DNA from: GCA-002713455 sp964428745
GTDB lineage: Bacteria; Fidelibacterota; Marinisomatia; Marinisomatales; TCS55
Assembly (NCBI GenBank): GCA_964428745.1
Contig: CAYRYZ010000005.1
Coordinates: forward strand, 3,155-67,154
DNA length: 64,000 nucleotides
Reading direction: 5' to 3'
Part shown: piece by piece, positions 9,426 through 18,108 of the stretch
How positions within the stretch are numbered: the stretch's first letter is position 1
Layout: every line of letters starts with the position of its first letter
Made by a program: the position numbers and the translations under genes
The notes under the pieces: model-generated
The model's input: the letters and a program-made list of their open reading frames with translations, nothing else
Told to the model about the DNA's origin: nothing
Database searches by the model: none

Positions 9426-10421
9426 TTATCTTCCACCCAATGAAATTATAACTCGACCTTTTTGAGCACCTTCAAGAATGGAGTGAATCTCGTGATCTAA
9501 TTCATTTAAGGTGACTTCCTTCGACAATCCTTTAAGATCAAGCTTCCATTCATTTGCAAACAATTCCCAGATTTTTTTCTTTTCTGAAATAGGGATATTA
9601 CCCGAATCGATACCAAGAAGACTGTTACCTCTTAATATATAAGGGAAGATTGTCGTTTCAATTTTTGGCCCCCCTACGTTACCACAACAAGCAACTGAAC
9701 CACCTAAATTTAAACATGTCATTAGCCCAGCTAGGGTTTCACCACCCACAACATCAATGCTAATGTCCCACTTACCACTTGAAAGTGGCTGACGACAATT
9801 TTGAGCTAATTCCTCTCGACTTATTACTTCAACTGCGCCAATTGATTTCAAAAAATCTTCTGAATCAGTCTTTCCTGTCACAGCAGTAACGTGTGCTCCT
9901 AATTTCGATAATAATTGAGCTCCTAGACAACCAACCCCCCCTGTTGCACCAGTCACTATAGCCAAGCTACCTTCAATCCCATTTTTTTTATCAAGTGCAC
10001 TTACACTTAATCCCGCAGTCAGACCTGCTGTACCTAGAATTATAGATTCTTTTATTGTTAATCCTTGTGGCAATAATGAAACCCATTCTTTAGGTACTCG
10101 AATATATTCGCCGAATCCCCCTGCAGTATTCATTCCCATATCATAACCAGATACAATCACTTGATCTCCAATATTGAAATCAGAATGACTACTATCCTGA
10201 ACAGTCCCAACAGCATCAATCCCTGGTGTATGGGGATAAGATTTAGTTACACCTTTATGTCCAGTTGCTGAAAGCGCATCTTTGTAATTCAATGAAGAAA
10301 ATGCAACACGGACTAAGATATCACCAGGAGGAAGGTCATCAATATTTTTTGAAATTATTTGGCTTGCAAATGAACCATCTTGGTTTTCTACAACAGTAAA
10401 TGCTTGAAATGAAGAATCCAT
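9426..10421 (-). CDS. acuI: YhdH/YhfP-family oxidoreductase, acrylyl-CoA reductase (AcuI) type
   Basis: 331 residues, a zinc-independent medium-chain dehydrogenase/reductase. Typical YhdH/AcuI features are SSLNYKDALSATG near residue 45, HTPGIDAVGTV near 70, the NADPH-binding GATGGVGCLGAQLL near 155, and GNVGGPKIETTIFPYILRG near 250. Members reduce acrylyl-CoA to propionyl-CoA, or act as quinone oxidoreductases of unclear substrate. It is the last gene of the operon starting at 17971. Propionyl-CoA made this way could feed the methylmalonyl-CoA mutase at 24364. The family is sure; acrylyl-CoA as the substrate is only the best-known option. Confidence 0.85.
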   Translation of the reverse strand: MDSSFQAFTVVENQDGSFASQIISKNIDDLPPGDILVRVAFSSLNYKDALSATGHKGVTKSYPHTPGIDAVGTVQDSSHSDFNIGDQVIVSGYDMGMNTAGGFGEYIRVPKEWVSLLPQGLTIKESIILGTAGLTAGLSVSALDKKNGIEGSLAIVTGATGGVGCLGAQLLSKLGAHVTAVTGKTDSEDFLKSIGAVEVISREELAQNCRQPLSSGKWDISIDVVGGETLAGLMTCLNLGGSVACCGNVGGPKIETTIFPYILRGNSLLGIDSGNIPISEKKKIWELFANEWKLDLKGLSKEVTLNELDHEIHSILEGAQKGRVIISLGGR

Positions 10422-10437
10422 TAATTTGATTAATTAT

Positions 10438-11589
10438 TTATTTAGGTAAAGTTCCCATATGTTTACAAATAATCTTTAGCATAATTTCATCAGTTCCACC
10501 TCCAATAGAGTTCAATCTGCCATCTCTATATACTTTTGATATATAATTTTCCCAAGTAAAACCCATCCCACCCCAAAATTGAAGACATGTATCTGAAACT
10601 TCGCGAATTAATCGACCACTTTTTAATTTAGCCATAGAAGCAAGATATGTTACATCATTACCATTAATAAGGTCTTCACATGCCCGGTAAACCAATGAAC
10701 GTAATGCTTCTATCTCTGTTTGTAGTTCTGCTAATCTAAAATGAATCGATTGATTAAAAATTACCGGTTTATCAAAAGCTTGTCTTTCTTTACAATATTC
10801 AATTGTTTTGGAAACACATTGATCAAGCATGACTAAACAACTAACCGACATAAATATTCTTTCTTCTTGAAATTGCTGCATTTGAAGCTTAAACCCTTCA
10901 CCTTCAGGCCCAATCCGATATCGCTGCGGAATACGCACATCGTCAAAATAAACTGGGGCCGTATCCGAAGTAAGTTGCCCTAACTTATCTATCTTATCTC
11001 CAATACTAACTCCTTTAAGATTTGAAGGAATAATCACTAAAGATTTATTGTTATGCGGACCATTATCATTACTTGTATTTACTAAGGTGCAAAAATAATC
11101 TGCTTGGGTAGCATTCGTGATCCACATTTTATCGCCATTAACTATATAATCATCACCATCTTTTCGGGCACTTGTTTTCAATGCCGCAACATCTGAGCCT
11201 CCCCCTGCTTCACTAACTGCAACAGCAGAAACAAAATCACCACTTACGCTAGGCTTTAAAAATTCTTTTTTTATCTCAGCACTGCCATATCGATCTAGGG
11301 CAGGTGTAGCCATGTCAGTTTGGACACCTATTGCTGTAATCACACCTAAATCAGCTGCATACCCAAGTGCCTCTGCAAATACCATTCCAAAACTATAATC
11401 TAAATCCATTCCACCGACTTCAGAGCTTTTGGTAATTCCTAATAAATCTAAATCTCCCATCTTTTTAAATAATTCATGAGCAGGAAATACCTTATTTCTT
11501 TCCCATTCATCTGCAAAAGGTTTTATTTCATTTTCTGAGAAATTTTTGACTGTTTCCGATAATGATTGATGTTCTTCTGTAAATTTCAT
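10438..11589 (-). CDS. Acyl-CoA dehydrogenase, long-chain/citronellyl-CoA type
   Basis: 383 residues, full length. Family signatures are VAVSEAGGGSDVAALKTSA near residue 125, DYIVNGDKMWITNATQADY near 150, and a C-terminal FWGGMGFTWENYISKVYRD. The end reads SIGGGTDEIM rather than the YEGT form, so the catalytic glutamate of the short-chain enzymes is absent there. As in LCAD-type enzymes, the base is probably the glutamate in QFQEERI near residue 242. It feeds electrons to ETF (etfAB at 3231-4958). It sits between the hydratase and AcuI-type genes with a one-base gap, clearly part of one operon. AtuD-like citronellyl-CoA activity is possible from the AtuA and AtuC neighbours. Confidence 0.9.
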   Translation of the reverse strand: MKFTEEHQSLSETVKNFSENEIKPFADEWERNKVFPAHELFKKMGDLDLLGITKSSEVGGMDLDYSFGMVFAEALGYAADLGVITAIGVQTDMATPALDRYGSAEIKKEFLKPSVSGDFVSAVAVSEAGGGSDVAALKTSARKDGDDYIVNGDKMWITNATQADYFCTLVNTSNDNGPHNNKSLVIIPSNLKGVSIGDKIDKLGQLTSDTAPVYFDDVRIPQRYRIGPEGEGFKLQMQQFQEERIFMSVSCLVMLDQCVSKTIEYCKERQAFDKPVIFNQSIHFRLAELQTEIEALRSLVYRACEDLINGNDVTYLASMAKLKSGRLIREVSDTCLQFWGGMGFTWENYISKVYRDGRLNSIGGGTDEIMLKIICKHMGTLPK

Positions 11590-11590
11590 A

Positions 11591-12391
11591 CTAATCCTCT
11601 ATTTCCCAAAATGGTTTTCTTTTTTCAAAAAAAGATGCAAATCCATCACGACCTTCCTTGTGAATTATACAACTTGCAAAATATTCTGCAGCGCGTTTTG
11701 AGTTGTCTATATAATTGTCAGAGATAATTTCTTTAGTTTTAGCTATGGCGTTAGGACCACATTTTTTTACTTGATTTTTGATATCCAATAGACATTCAAT
11801 TAATTGTTTTTCTGAATTAACAATATGATCAGCCATCCCAATTTTAAAAGCTTCTTTGCCATCTATATGGCTTCCTAATAGCATCATTTTCCTAGCTTGT
11901 ATAAATCCCAAACGATTTAATACGTAAGGTGCTATCTGAGCAGGGGTCAATCCTATGCGAGTTTCAGTCAAAGCAAATTTTGCATCTGTGAAAGAAACCA
12001 AGAAATCACAAGCACAGACAATTCCAAAAGCGCCTGCCATTGCTGCTCCCTCAACAGCAGCAACAGTTATTTGTGGAGTTTTACTTATCATTCTAAATAG
12101 CTCACCTAATTCCATACTCATTTTATATGACTTTGAATAAGATTGATCAGCATCAGATACAATTGTCTTTATTTCATTTAAATCAATTCCTGAACAAAAT
12201 ATTCCACTTTTCCCTCGAAAAATAATACCGCGGACACTTCTATCATCACTAACTGCTACTAAACTATTCTTTATATCTATGACTAAATCACTAGAAAGAG
12301 CATTCCTTGTTTCTGGACGATTAAACCAAATAGTTAACCAACCATCTTTTAATTCAAGTATAGAATCTTTCGTTTTAGGTAATTGTGCCAT
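11591..12391 (-). CDS. Enoyl-CoA hydratase/isomerase family protein
   Basis: 266 residues of the crotonase fold. The oxyanion-hole segments are visible: FRGKSGIFCSGIDLNEIK near residue 60 and AAVEGAAMAGAFGIVCACDF near 110. The second conserved glutamate region reads ALTETRIGLTPAQIAPYVL near 140. In atu clusters this position is taken by AtuE (isohexenylglutaconyl-CoA hydratase), and in leucine breakdown by methylglutaconyl-CoA hydratase. Either is plausible beside the carboxyltransferase gene. The exact substrate cannot be read from the sequence. Confidence 0.88.
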   Translation of the reverse strand: MAQLPKTKDSILELKDGWLTIWFNRPETRNALSSDLVIDIKNSLVAVSDDRSVRGIIFRGKSGIFCSGIDLNEIKTIVSDADQSYSKSYKMSMELGELFRMISKTPQITVAAVEGAAMAGAFGIVCACDFLVSFTDAKFALTETRIGLTPAQIAPYVLNRLGFIQARKMMLLGSHIDGKEAFKIGMADHIVNSEKQLIECLLDIKNQVKKCGPNAIAKTKEIISDNYIDNSKRAAEYFASCIIHKEGRDGFASFFEKRKPFWEIED

Positions 12392-12413
12392 AAAAACTCC
12401 TAGTTATGATGGA

Positions 12414-14036
12414 TTACATGCGAGCAACGCCAAAGCTATTTGGCTTTAATTTTCTTTCTTTAGCTTCAGAACATGTTTTTAAAGTAAAACTAAGGACTTT
12501 TCGCGTATCACGTGGATCAATAACTCCCTGATCAAGTAATCGGCCAGAAACATAAAATATATCTGATTGTTTATCAAAATCATTAATCATTTGCAGCTCT
12601 TTTTGTTCTAATTGTTCTTCATCTAATTCTTCATTTCTTTTCTTAGCTGATGATTCAAAGACTTGTCTCATAGTTGAAGCTGCCTGGTTACCACCCATCA
12701 CACCAATTTTTGCATTGGGCCACGAAAAGAGAAAATCAGGGTCATATCCGAGTCCACACATACCGTAATTAGCTGCTCCGAAACTTGCGCCAATATAAAG
12801 TGTTATTTTTGGAACACGTACATTTGAAACTGATTGTATCATTTTTGCCCCATGTTTAATCATACCTGCTTGTTCAAATTTTTTACCAACCATATAGCCT
12901 GTTACATTATGTAAAAAAACTAATGGGGTATCTATCTGATCACACAGTTGAATGAACTGTGTTGCTTTGTTTGCACCTTGAGTATCTATTGGACCATTAT
13001 TTGCAATAATACCGCATTGTTGCCCTTCGATTTGTGCTTGAATACAAATCATAGTTGGCCCAAAATTGGGCTTTATCTCCATAAAATCTGAGCCATCAAC
13101 AATCCTCGCGATGACTTCTCGAACATCATATACTCGTTTATAATCAGATGGTACAATTCCAAAAATTTCATCAATACTATATATTGGTTCATTATTTTTT
13201 TTATTAGACTTATTCTGATATTTTTTTTGCCAGTTAAAACGTGCAACAAGATCGCGTGCTATATTTACGGCTCCAAGGTCATCATCCGCTAAGTATTCCA
13301 CTAAACCAGTAATAACTGAATGCATTTTGACACCCCCTAATTCTTCATTGGACGCATCTTCACCCGTAGCAGCTTTTAACAATGCAGAGCCCGCTAAGGC
13401 AGCCATACCATTATTTTTTACACCAATAACATAATCACTCATACCGGACTGATATGCTCCTCCCGCTGTAGAGAGTCCATGCAAAACAGCAACAGTAGGT
13501 ATGCCTAAGGCACTTAAACGCGCCTTCTTGTAAAAAAAAGCACCAAAATTTGACCAAAGTTTGACTTTATAATTAAGGAGATTAATTCCAGCACTCTCAA
13601 CAAGGTGAATAAAGGGCAACTTTTGTTTAATGGCAATATTAATGCATCCCAATGCTTTTTCAATTGTTTTGTCACTTGATGCCCCAGCACTGATACCACT
13701 ATCATCAACTAAGATCATACACCGAACCCCGCTAATAAAACCAATGCATGCTAGGATATTTCCACCAGGAATACTTGTATCCGGATCTGGATCATCCACT
13801 AGATAATTTGCCATGTTATATAAATCTAATAATTCAGATTCAGGATCGATCAAAGCATCAAGCCTTTGCCTAGGGGTCAATTGTCCACGTTCCTGAAATC
13901 TTGATTTTTTTTCATCGGATTTAGTTTTAGCTCGATCCAATATATTTTTTCTTTCTTTAACAAGCATCGACATATCATCGTTATTTTGAGTGAATTTATC
14001 CGATTCCAAATTCACTTTTGATTTATAAACTGGCAT
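12414..14036 (-). CDS. Acyl-CoA carboxylase carboxyltransferase (beta) subunit, MccB/AtuC-like
   Basis: 540 residues, the full length of MCC/GCC beta chains. It has GQLTPRQRLDALIDPESELL near residue 50, the first oxyanion region VLHGLSTAGGAYQSGMSDYV near 185, and the second GASFGAANYGMCGLGYDPDF near 420 with MGGNQAA. It would transfer carboxyl from carboxybiotin to an acyl-CoA: methylcrotonyl-, geranyl- or propionyl-type. No biotin carboxylase or biotin carrier gene lies in the operon or elsewhere in this window, so the alpha subunit must be encoded elsewhere. The neighbouring AtuA gene favours a geranyl- or branched-chain substrate. A biotin ligase gene is at 26643. Confidence 0.9.
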   Translation of the reverse strand: MPVYKSKVNLESDKFTQNNDDMSMLVKERKNILDRAKTKSDEKKSRFQERGQLTPRQRLDALIDPESELLDLYNMANYLVDDPDPDTSIPGGNILACIGFISGVRCMILVDDSGISAGASSDKTIEKALGCINIAIKQKLPFIHLVESAGINLLNYKVKLWSNFGAFFYKKARLSALGIPTVAVLHGLSTAGGAYQSGMSDYVIGVKNNGMAALAGSALLKAATGEDASNEELGGVKMHSVITGLVEYLADDDLGAVNIARDLVARFNWQKKYQNKSNKKNNEPIYSIDEIFGIVPSDYKRVYDVREVIARIVDGSDFMEIKPNFGPTMICIQAQIEGQQCGIIANNGPIDTQGANKATQFIQLCDQIDTPLVFLHNVTGYMVGKKFEQAGMIKHGAKMIQSVSNVRVPKITLYIGASFGAANYGMCGLGYDPDFLFSWPNAKIGVMGGNQAASTMRQVFESSAKKRNEELDEEQLEQKELQMINDFDKQSDIFYVSGRLLDQGVIDPRDTRKVLSFTLKTCSEAKERKLKPNSFGVARM

Positions 14037-14077
14037 AATATTTCCTATGAATTTATTTTTATCATTAGTTTTATTAA

Positions 14078-15859
14078 TTAATCCAACTGGTCTATAAGTT
14101 TCTTATTAACTGGGATTGGAATCTCCAATAATTGTTGAGCATAGGCCTTCCCCTGGGGATCAATTCTCAAACTAGACATACCACCACCACCTAATGAACG
14201 TTTAAGTAAAATATTTAATCCGTAAATGCCAGGGACATCCCAAATATAAATTTCTCCTTTTAGCAAATGAGAAAAATATTTATTAATAATATTTAATTTT
14301 AAACCATTTCGTACATAGGGTAAATAATCAGCTTTTCTAGCAATAACTCCAATATTAGCATGATCACCCTTATCTCCACTCCTAGCATACGCTAGTTTAA
14401 AAAGAGGAACACTAGTATCTGTTTCTAGTTCTTCATAGATCATTTTATTATCTTTTTCTTCATACTGAAACACGCCATCTAATGGAATATCAACAGGATA
14501 TTTTTTACCATGACAGTCTATTTCAATAGAAAAATTGGACTTGGGAATTAAGTATGAATGTAAACGAATTGATTTAGATACTGAAGGTCTACCACCTAAA
14601 TAATTCATTACCCCTGAGGCCATTCCAGTTGCAGCTTGAGCTACCTCTTTTGATAAAATTACTAAGCCTTCTTTCTTTTCATGTGTTGCCATAAGTCTTA
14701 AAACAACTTCGCGAGAATTTTTATTATATTTATCTGGGCCATAAATAGAATCTGTACCTAAAGTAGATAAAGAGTGTTGCCTAATTTTTTCAAAATTTTT
14801 ATTAAAAAGAATTCGATTGGTCTTATTAATAATTGCTTCACTTATTATTTTTGATTTTTTGTATGCATTTTTTCCACCTATAACTAAAGTAGCTACAATA
14901 CTATATCCATCCATATAAGTTGCAGAAACTTTGTACGTAGAAGTAGGTGGTAGACCTTTCGCTCCAGAGACAAATACTTTATTTTTACCTATTTCTTTAA
15001 TTTTTACATCAGAAAAATTGCAAACAACATCTGGTAATATATAAGATTTAGGGTCACCAATTTCATATAAAAATTGTTCTGCTACTGTTCCAAAACTAAC
15101 TAAGCCACCAGTATCTTTTGGTTTTGAAACAATAAAATCTCCATTTGAGCTAACTTCAACAATAGGAAAACCCATATTATCAAATCCGTCAATCAAATGC
15201 CAGTCAGTAAAATTTCCACCAGTACATTGAGCACCACATTCAATAATATGCCCAGCAAGACTTCCACTCGCTAAAAGATCATAGTCATTTTTTTTCCAAT
15301 TATACTCATACATTAAAGATCCCAGTACTAAAGCACTATCTACACATCTTCCAGTAATAATTATATCAGGAGCTTCTTTCAAAGCTTCTTTTATTGGTAT
15401 CGCTCCTAAATATGCATTCATACTTAAAATATTTTTAGGTAATGGAGAACCTGTTTCAAAATCTAATATCTCTTTTTTTATAAACTCATCTTGACGGTCA
15501 ATTATATTGTCTCCATGAATTAATGCAATATTTAGATTTATATTTTCTTTTTCAGCTTCTTTAATAAGTGCATCTCTACATGATTCAAGATTAATTCCAC
15601 CTGCATTGCTAATAACTTTGATTCCTTTTTTCTTTATTTCAGGTAAAAGTGGTGCAAGCTGATTAACAAAGTCTGTTGCATAACCTAAATTATCATTTTT
15701 CATTTTAGCTCCAGCTAAAATAGACATCGTAACTTCAGCAAGAAAATCAAATACTAAATAATCTAAATTTCCAGCATGAACAAGTTGCTCTGCTGCAGTT
15801 GAAGTATCTCCCCAAAAAGCAGATGCACATCCTATTCTGATTTTTTTATCATTATCCAT
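14078..15859 (-). CDS. AtuA/DUF1446 family protein
   Basis: 593 residues matching the acyclic terpene utilisation AtuA family in both parts. The large N-terminal DUF1446 domain shows IRIGCASAFWGDTSTAAEQL at the start, NAGGINLESCRDAL near 88, IITGRCVDSALVLGSL near 170 and CGAQCTGGNFTDWH near 210. The short C-terminal AtuA-like domain has KLAYARSGDKGDHANIGVIA near 495. Its exact reaction is not established; the gene is needed in citronellol/geraniol growth clusters and appears in several acyl-CoA pathways. It overlaps the upstream hydratase gene by one base, so the two are translationally coupled. Confidence 0.9.
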   Translation of the reverse strand: MDNDKKIRIGCASAFWGDTSTAAEQLVHAGNLDYLVFDFLAEVTMSILAGAKMKNDNLGYATDFVNQLAPLLPEIKKKGIKVISNAGGINLESCRDALIKEAEKENINLNIALIHGDNIIDRQDEFIKKEILDFETGSPLPKNILSMNAYLGAIPIKEALKEAPDIIITGRCVDSALVLGSLMYEYNWKKNDYDLLASGSLAGHIIECGAQCTGGNFTDWHLIDGFDNMGFPIVEVSSNGDFIVSKPKDTGGLVSFGTVAEQFLYEIGDPKSYILPDVVCNFSDVKIKEIGKNKVFVSGAKGLPPTSTYKVSATYMDGYSIVATLVIGGKNAYKKSKIISEAIINKTNRILFNKNFEKIRQHSLSTLGTDSIYGPDKYNKNSREVVLRLMATHEKKEGLVILSKEVAQAATGMASGVMNYLGGRPSVSKSIRLHSYLIPKSNFSIEIDCHGKKYPVDIPLDGVFQYEEKDNKMIYEELETDTSVPLFKLAYARSGDKGDHANIGVIARKADYLPYVRNGLKLNIINKYFSHLLKGEIYIWDVPGIYGLNILLKRSLGGGGMSSLRIDPQGKAYAQQLLEIPIPVNKKLIDQLD

Positions 15860-16281
15860 TATAAATCACTATTAATGATCGCTTGACCAATTATCTTTTT
15901 CTCACCTTGTAAATCTTCCACTTTTAAACTGATAGTTACAACCTCCTTGTCATCAATTGAGTTCTTTTCTAATACTTTTCCAGTGCAAATGACTTGTTGA
16001 TTTAAATGTGTCATATTTGAGAATTGAACGGTAAAATTTTTAATGCTTGATTGTGGTATGAAATTGGTTAATAATCGCCCTAAATAAGACATAATTAGCA
16101 TTCCATGAGCAATTACATTGGGAAGACCTGATTTTTTTGCAAAATTCTGATTAATATGTATTGGATTTTGGTCTCCAGAAGCATTCGCATATAATACGAG
16201 GTCATCTTGATTAATAGGCCTCAATGTAAGTGGAGGTAATTGATCACCGATTTCAGCAATACTATAATCCCAATCAGACAT
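15859..16281 (-). CDS. MaoC-like dehydratase, hydratase-2 subunit
   Basis: 140 residues, a single hot-dog domain. The hydratase-2 motif is complete: ASGDQNPIHINQNFAKKSGL near residue 32, followed by NVIAHGMLIMSYLGRLL, with the catalytic Asp and His present. It acts as an R-specific enoyl-CoA hydratase. The preceding gene encodes a second, FAS1-type hot-dog protein, one base upstream. Such pairs form heteromeric hydratases for bulky or branched enoyl-CoA substrates, as ChsH1/ChsH2-type enzymes do for steroid side chains. The pairing is inferred from adjacency. Confidence 0.88.
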   Translation of the reverse strand: MSDWDYSIAEIGDQLPPLTLRPINQDDLVLYANASGDQNPIHINQNFAKKSGLPNVIAHGMLIMSYLGRLLTNFIPQSSIKNFTVQFSNMTHLNQQVICTGKVLEKNSIDDKEVVTISLKVEDLQGEKKIIGQAIINSDL

Positions 16282-16282
16282 T

Positions 16283-16720
16283 CTATCTTACTACCAATGT
16301 TGACTTCGACTTAGCCACAATTACTTTATCTTGATTAGTGTAAGTCGATCGAAACACAAGGAATTGAAGTCTCCCTCCTCTTTTATCAAAAAGATCAGAT
16401 AACTTGCTTTCCATTTTAATTCTATCACCTGCGCATACTGGCGAAAAGTATGTATACTCTTGGTTCGCATGGAGGAATTGACCCAATTCAATATTTAAAT
16501 CCTTTAGGTATTTATATGGGTCTTCCTGCTCATAACTAACAGTAGTTAAAAATGTTAATGGCGCAAGCAATGATGGATAGCCTTCTTTCTTCGCACTTTC
16601 GATAAGAAAATGAATTGGATTTGTTTGCCCGGTAGCCTTTGCAAAAAGTCTAATCTTCTCTTCTGTCACATCAGAATAAAAAGGAGGATATGTTTTTCCA
16701 ATAAGGGATCTATCAATCAT
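16283..16720 (-). CDS. MaoC-family N-terminal (FAS1-like) dehydratase subunit
   Basis: 145 residues. It begins MIDRSLIGKTYPPFYSDVT and has the degenerate hot-dog layout of the FAS1-like dehydratase family: IRLFAKATGQTNPIHF near residue 25, ANQEYTYFSPVCAGDRIKM near 87 and a conserved C-terminal strand. It lacks the full AHG motif of its neighbour, as expected for the substrate-binding partner of a two-subunit hydratase. It is the second gene of the operon, 15 bases after the hydroxyacyl-CoA dehydrogenase gene. Confidence 0.82.
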   Translation of the reverse strand: MIDRSLIGKTYPPFYSDVTEEKIRLFAKATGQTNPIHFLIESAKKEGYPSLLAPLTFLTTVSYEQEDPYKYLKDLNIELGQFLHANQEYTYFSPVCAGDRIKMESKLSDLFDKRGGRLQFLVFRSTYTNQDKVIVAKSKSTLVVR

Positions 16721-16735
16721 ATAATTATTATTATT

Positions 16736-17971
16736 TTAAAAAGTCTCACCTTTTTCAGACATTTGATTTAATAATTTTGGAGGAGAAAATCTCTCACCAT
16801 ATTTATCTGCCAATTCCTGGGAACGATTTCTAAAGTTTATTAAACCATAATCATTTGCAAATTGTAATGTCCCACCTTTGAAAGAAGGGAATCCCCAACC
16901 AAGGACACTTCCTACATTTGCATCTTTCACAGATGTAATCACATTTTCTTCATAACACCGAATACTTTCTATAACTTGGGAAAAGTAAAATCGATCAATC
17001 ATTTCATCTTCCGATAATTGATTTTCTGAAAGAGGAAAATATTTTTTTAGGTCTGGCCACAAGAATTTATTATTATTTTTTGGATATTCATAAAAGCCGC
17101 CGCCACCTGAACGGCCTGTTCGTTTAACTTTTCTAATCATCAAATCTATAACTTGACCCCATGGGTCTGAAGATAATTCTTTACCCTCAGATTTTAATTC
17201 GTTCAACATTTCACCTCTGATATGTTCTACCAGTTCAATGCTAATTTCATCAATTACTGCTAATGGACCAATAGGGAAACCAGCTTTCTTGCCTGCTGCT
17301 TCAATTCTTTCAGCAGAATTTCCTTCTGCAAGGAGTGCCATACCCTCTGCGGTGTAACGTTCAAAAACTCGCGTAGTATAAAATCCGCTACTATCATTTA
17401 CTATAATAGGGACTTTACTAATCTGTCTTACAAACTCAACTGCTTTATTTAGAGTCGAGGAATTAGTTTTTTTACCTTTGATAATCTCAACTAGTTTCAT
17501 CTTATGTACAGGTGAAAAGAAATGAATCCCGATAAATTTCTCAGGTTGTATTGATTTTTCAGCTAGTCTTGTAATAAGAATTGTTGATGTGTTTGAAGCA
17601 AATATACCATCAGGGTTCAAAAACTGCTCTGCCCTAGCTATTACTTCAGCCTTTAAATCACGATTTTCATTTACAGCTTCAATAATTAAATCACATCCGG
17701 ACATTAGAGTATAATCATCTGTTGCATTTATATTCGCAAGTGTTTTAACCATCCTTTGTTCAGTTATAAATCCATCCTTTAGACTTTCATCAAGTATTAC
17801 TTTGATTCTCGCCAAACCACTATCTACCTGTTTTTGGGAGATATCTGTCATAACAACATCCATCCCTGAAAGTGCACTTACATAGGCAATCCCATGTCCC
17901 ATCAGCCCTGATCCTAGAATACCAATTTTTAGATTATTAGTTGTTTTAGAATGTGATGATTGATGTGACAT
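16736..17971 (-). CDS. 3-hydroxyacyl-CoA dehydrogenase
   Basis: 411 residues. The NAD-binding Rossmann motif is at the start (KIGILGSGLMGHGIAYVSAL, residues 15-34), followed by the catalytic-dyad regions GIHFFSPVHKMKLVEIIKG near 147 and NDSSGFYTTRVFERYTAEG near 190. A duplicated C-terminal helical domain follows, as in the C-terminal half of FadJ/FadB, but there is no hydratase domain; hydration is left to the separate MaoC and crotonase genes. It oxidises 3-hydroxyacyl-CoA to 3-ketoacyl-CoA. It is the first gene of the operon, whose promoter lies in 17972-18108. Confidence 0.93.
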   Translation of the reverse strand: MSHQSSHSKTTNNLKIGILGSGLMGHGIAYVSALSGMDVVMTDISQKQVDSGLARIKVILDESLKDGFITEQRMVKTLANINATDDYTLMSGCDLIIEAVNENRDLKAEVIARAEQFLNPDGIFASNTSTILITRLAEKSIQPEKFIGIHFFSPVHKMKLVEIIKGKKTNSSTLNKAVEFVRQISKVPIIVNDSSGFYTTRVFERYTAEGMALLAEGNSAERIEAAGKKAGFPIGPLAVIDEISIELVEHIRGEMLNELKSEGKELSSDPWGQVIDLMIRKVKRTGRSGGGGFYEYPKNNNKFLWPDLKKYFPLSENQLSEDEMIDRFYFSQVIESIRCYEENVITSVKDANVGSVLGWGFPSFKGGTLQFANDYGLINFRNRSQELADKYGERFSPPKLLNQMSEKGETF

Positions 17972-18020
17972 TGTTTAGATATTATTTTTTGATATAAGAA
18001 TTACCATTATTTATGAAAAT

Positions 18021-18097
18021 AATTAATGCTGAAATCTATGAATAGATATGTATTATTATTTATATTTGAATATGAGTTCTCTTGTTTCAATGATTCT
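18021..18097 (+). repeat. 77-bp direct repeat, copy 1 (leader with truncated mini-ORF)
   Basis: Matches 20075-20151 at 74 of 77 positions by eye. Both copies contain TATATTTGAATATGAG followed by the same first six codons. In copy 1 the reading frame ATG AGT TCT CTT GTT TCA ends after nine codons at TAA (18072-18101). In copy 2 it continues into the 33-residue protein. The copies flank the M20 peptidase and arginase-family genes. Confidence 0.9.
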
Positions 18098-18101
18098 ATA
18101 A
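18072..18101 (+). pseudogene. Truncated copy of the mini-protein, possible leader ORF
   Basis: Nine codons, MSSLVSMIL then TAA. The first six are identical to the start of the mini-protein at 20126, and the frame then breaks. The stop lies 7 bases before the GTG of the M20 peptidase gene, so it could be a decayed duplicate or act as a coupled upstream ORF. Confidence 0.5.
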
Positions 18102-18108
18102 ATAAAGG

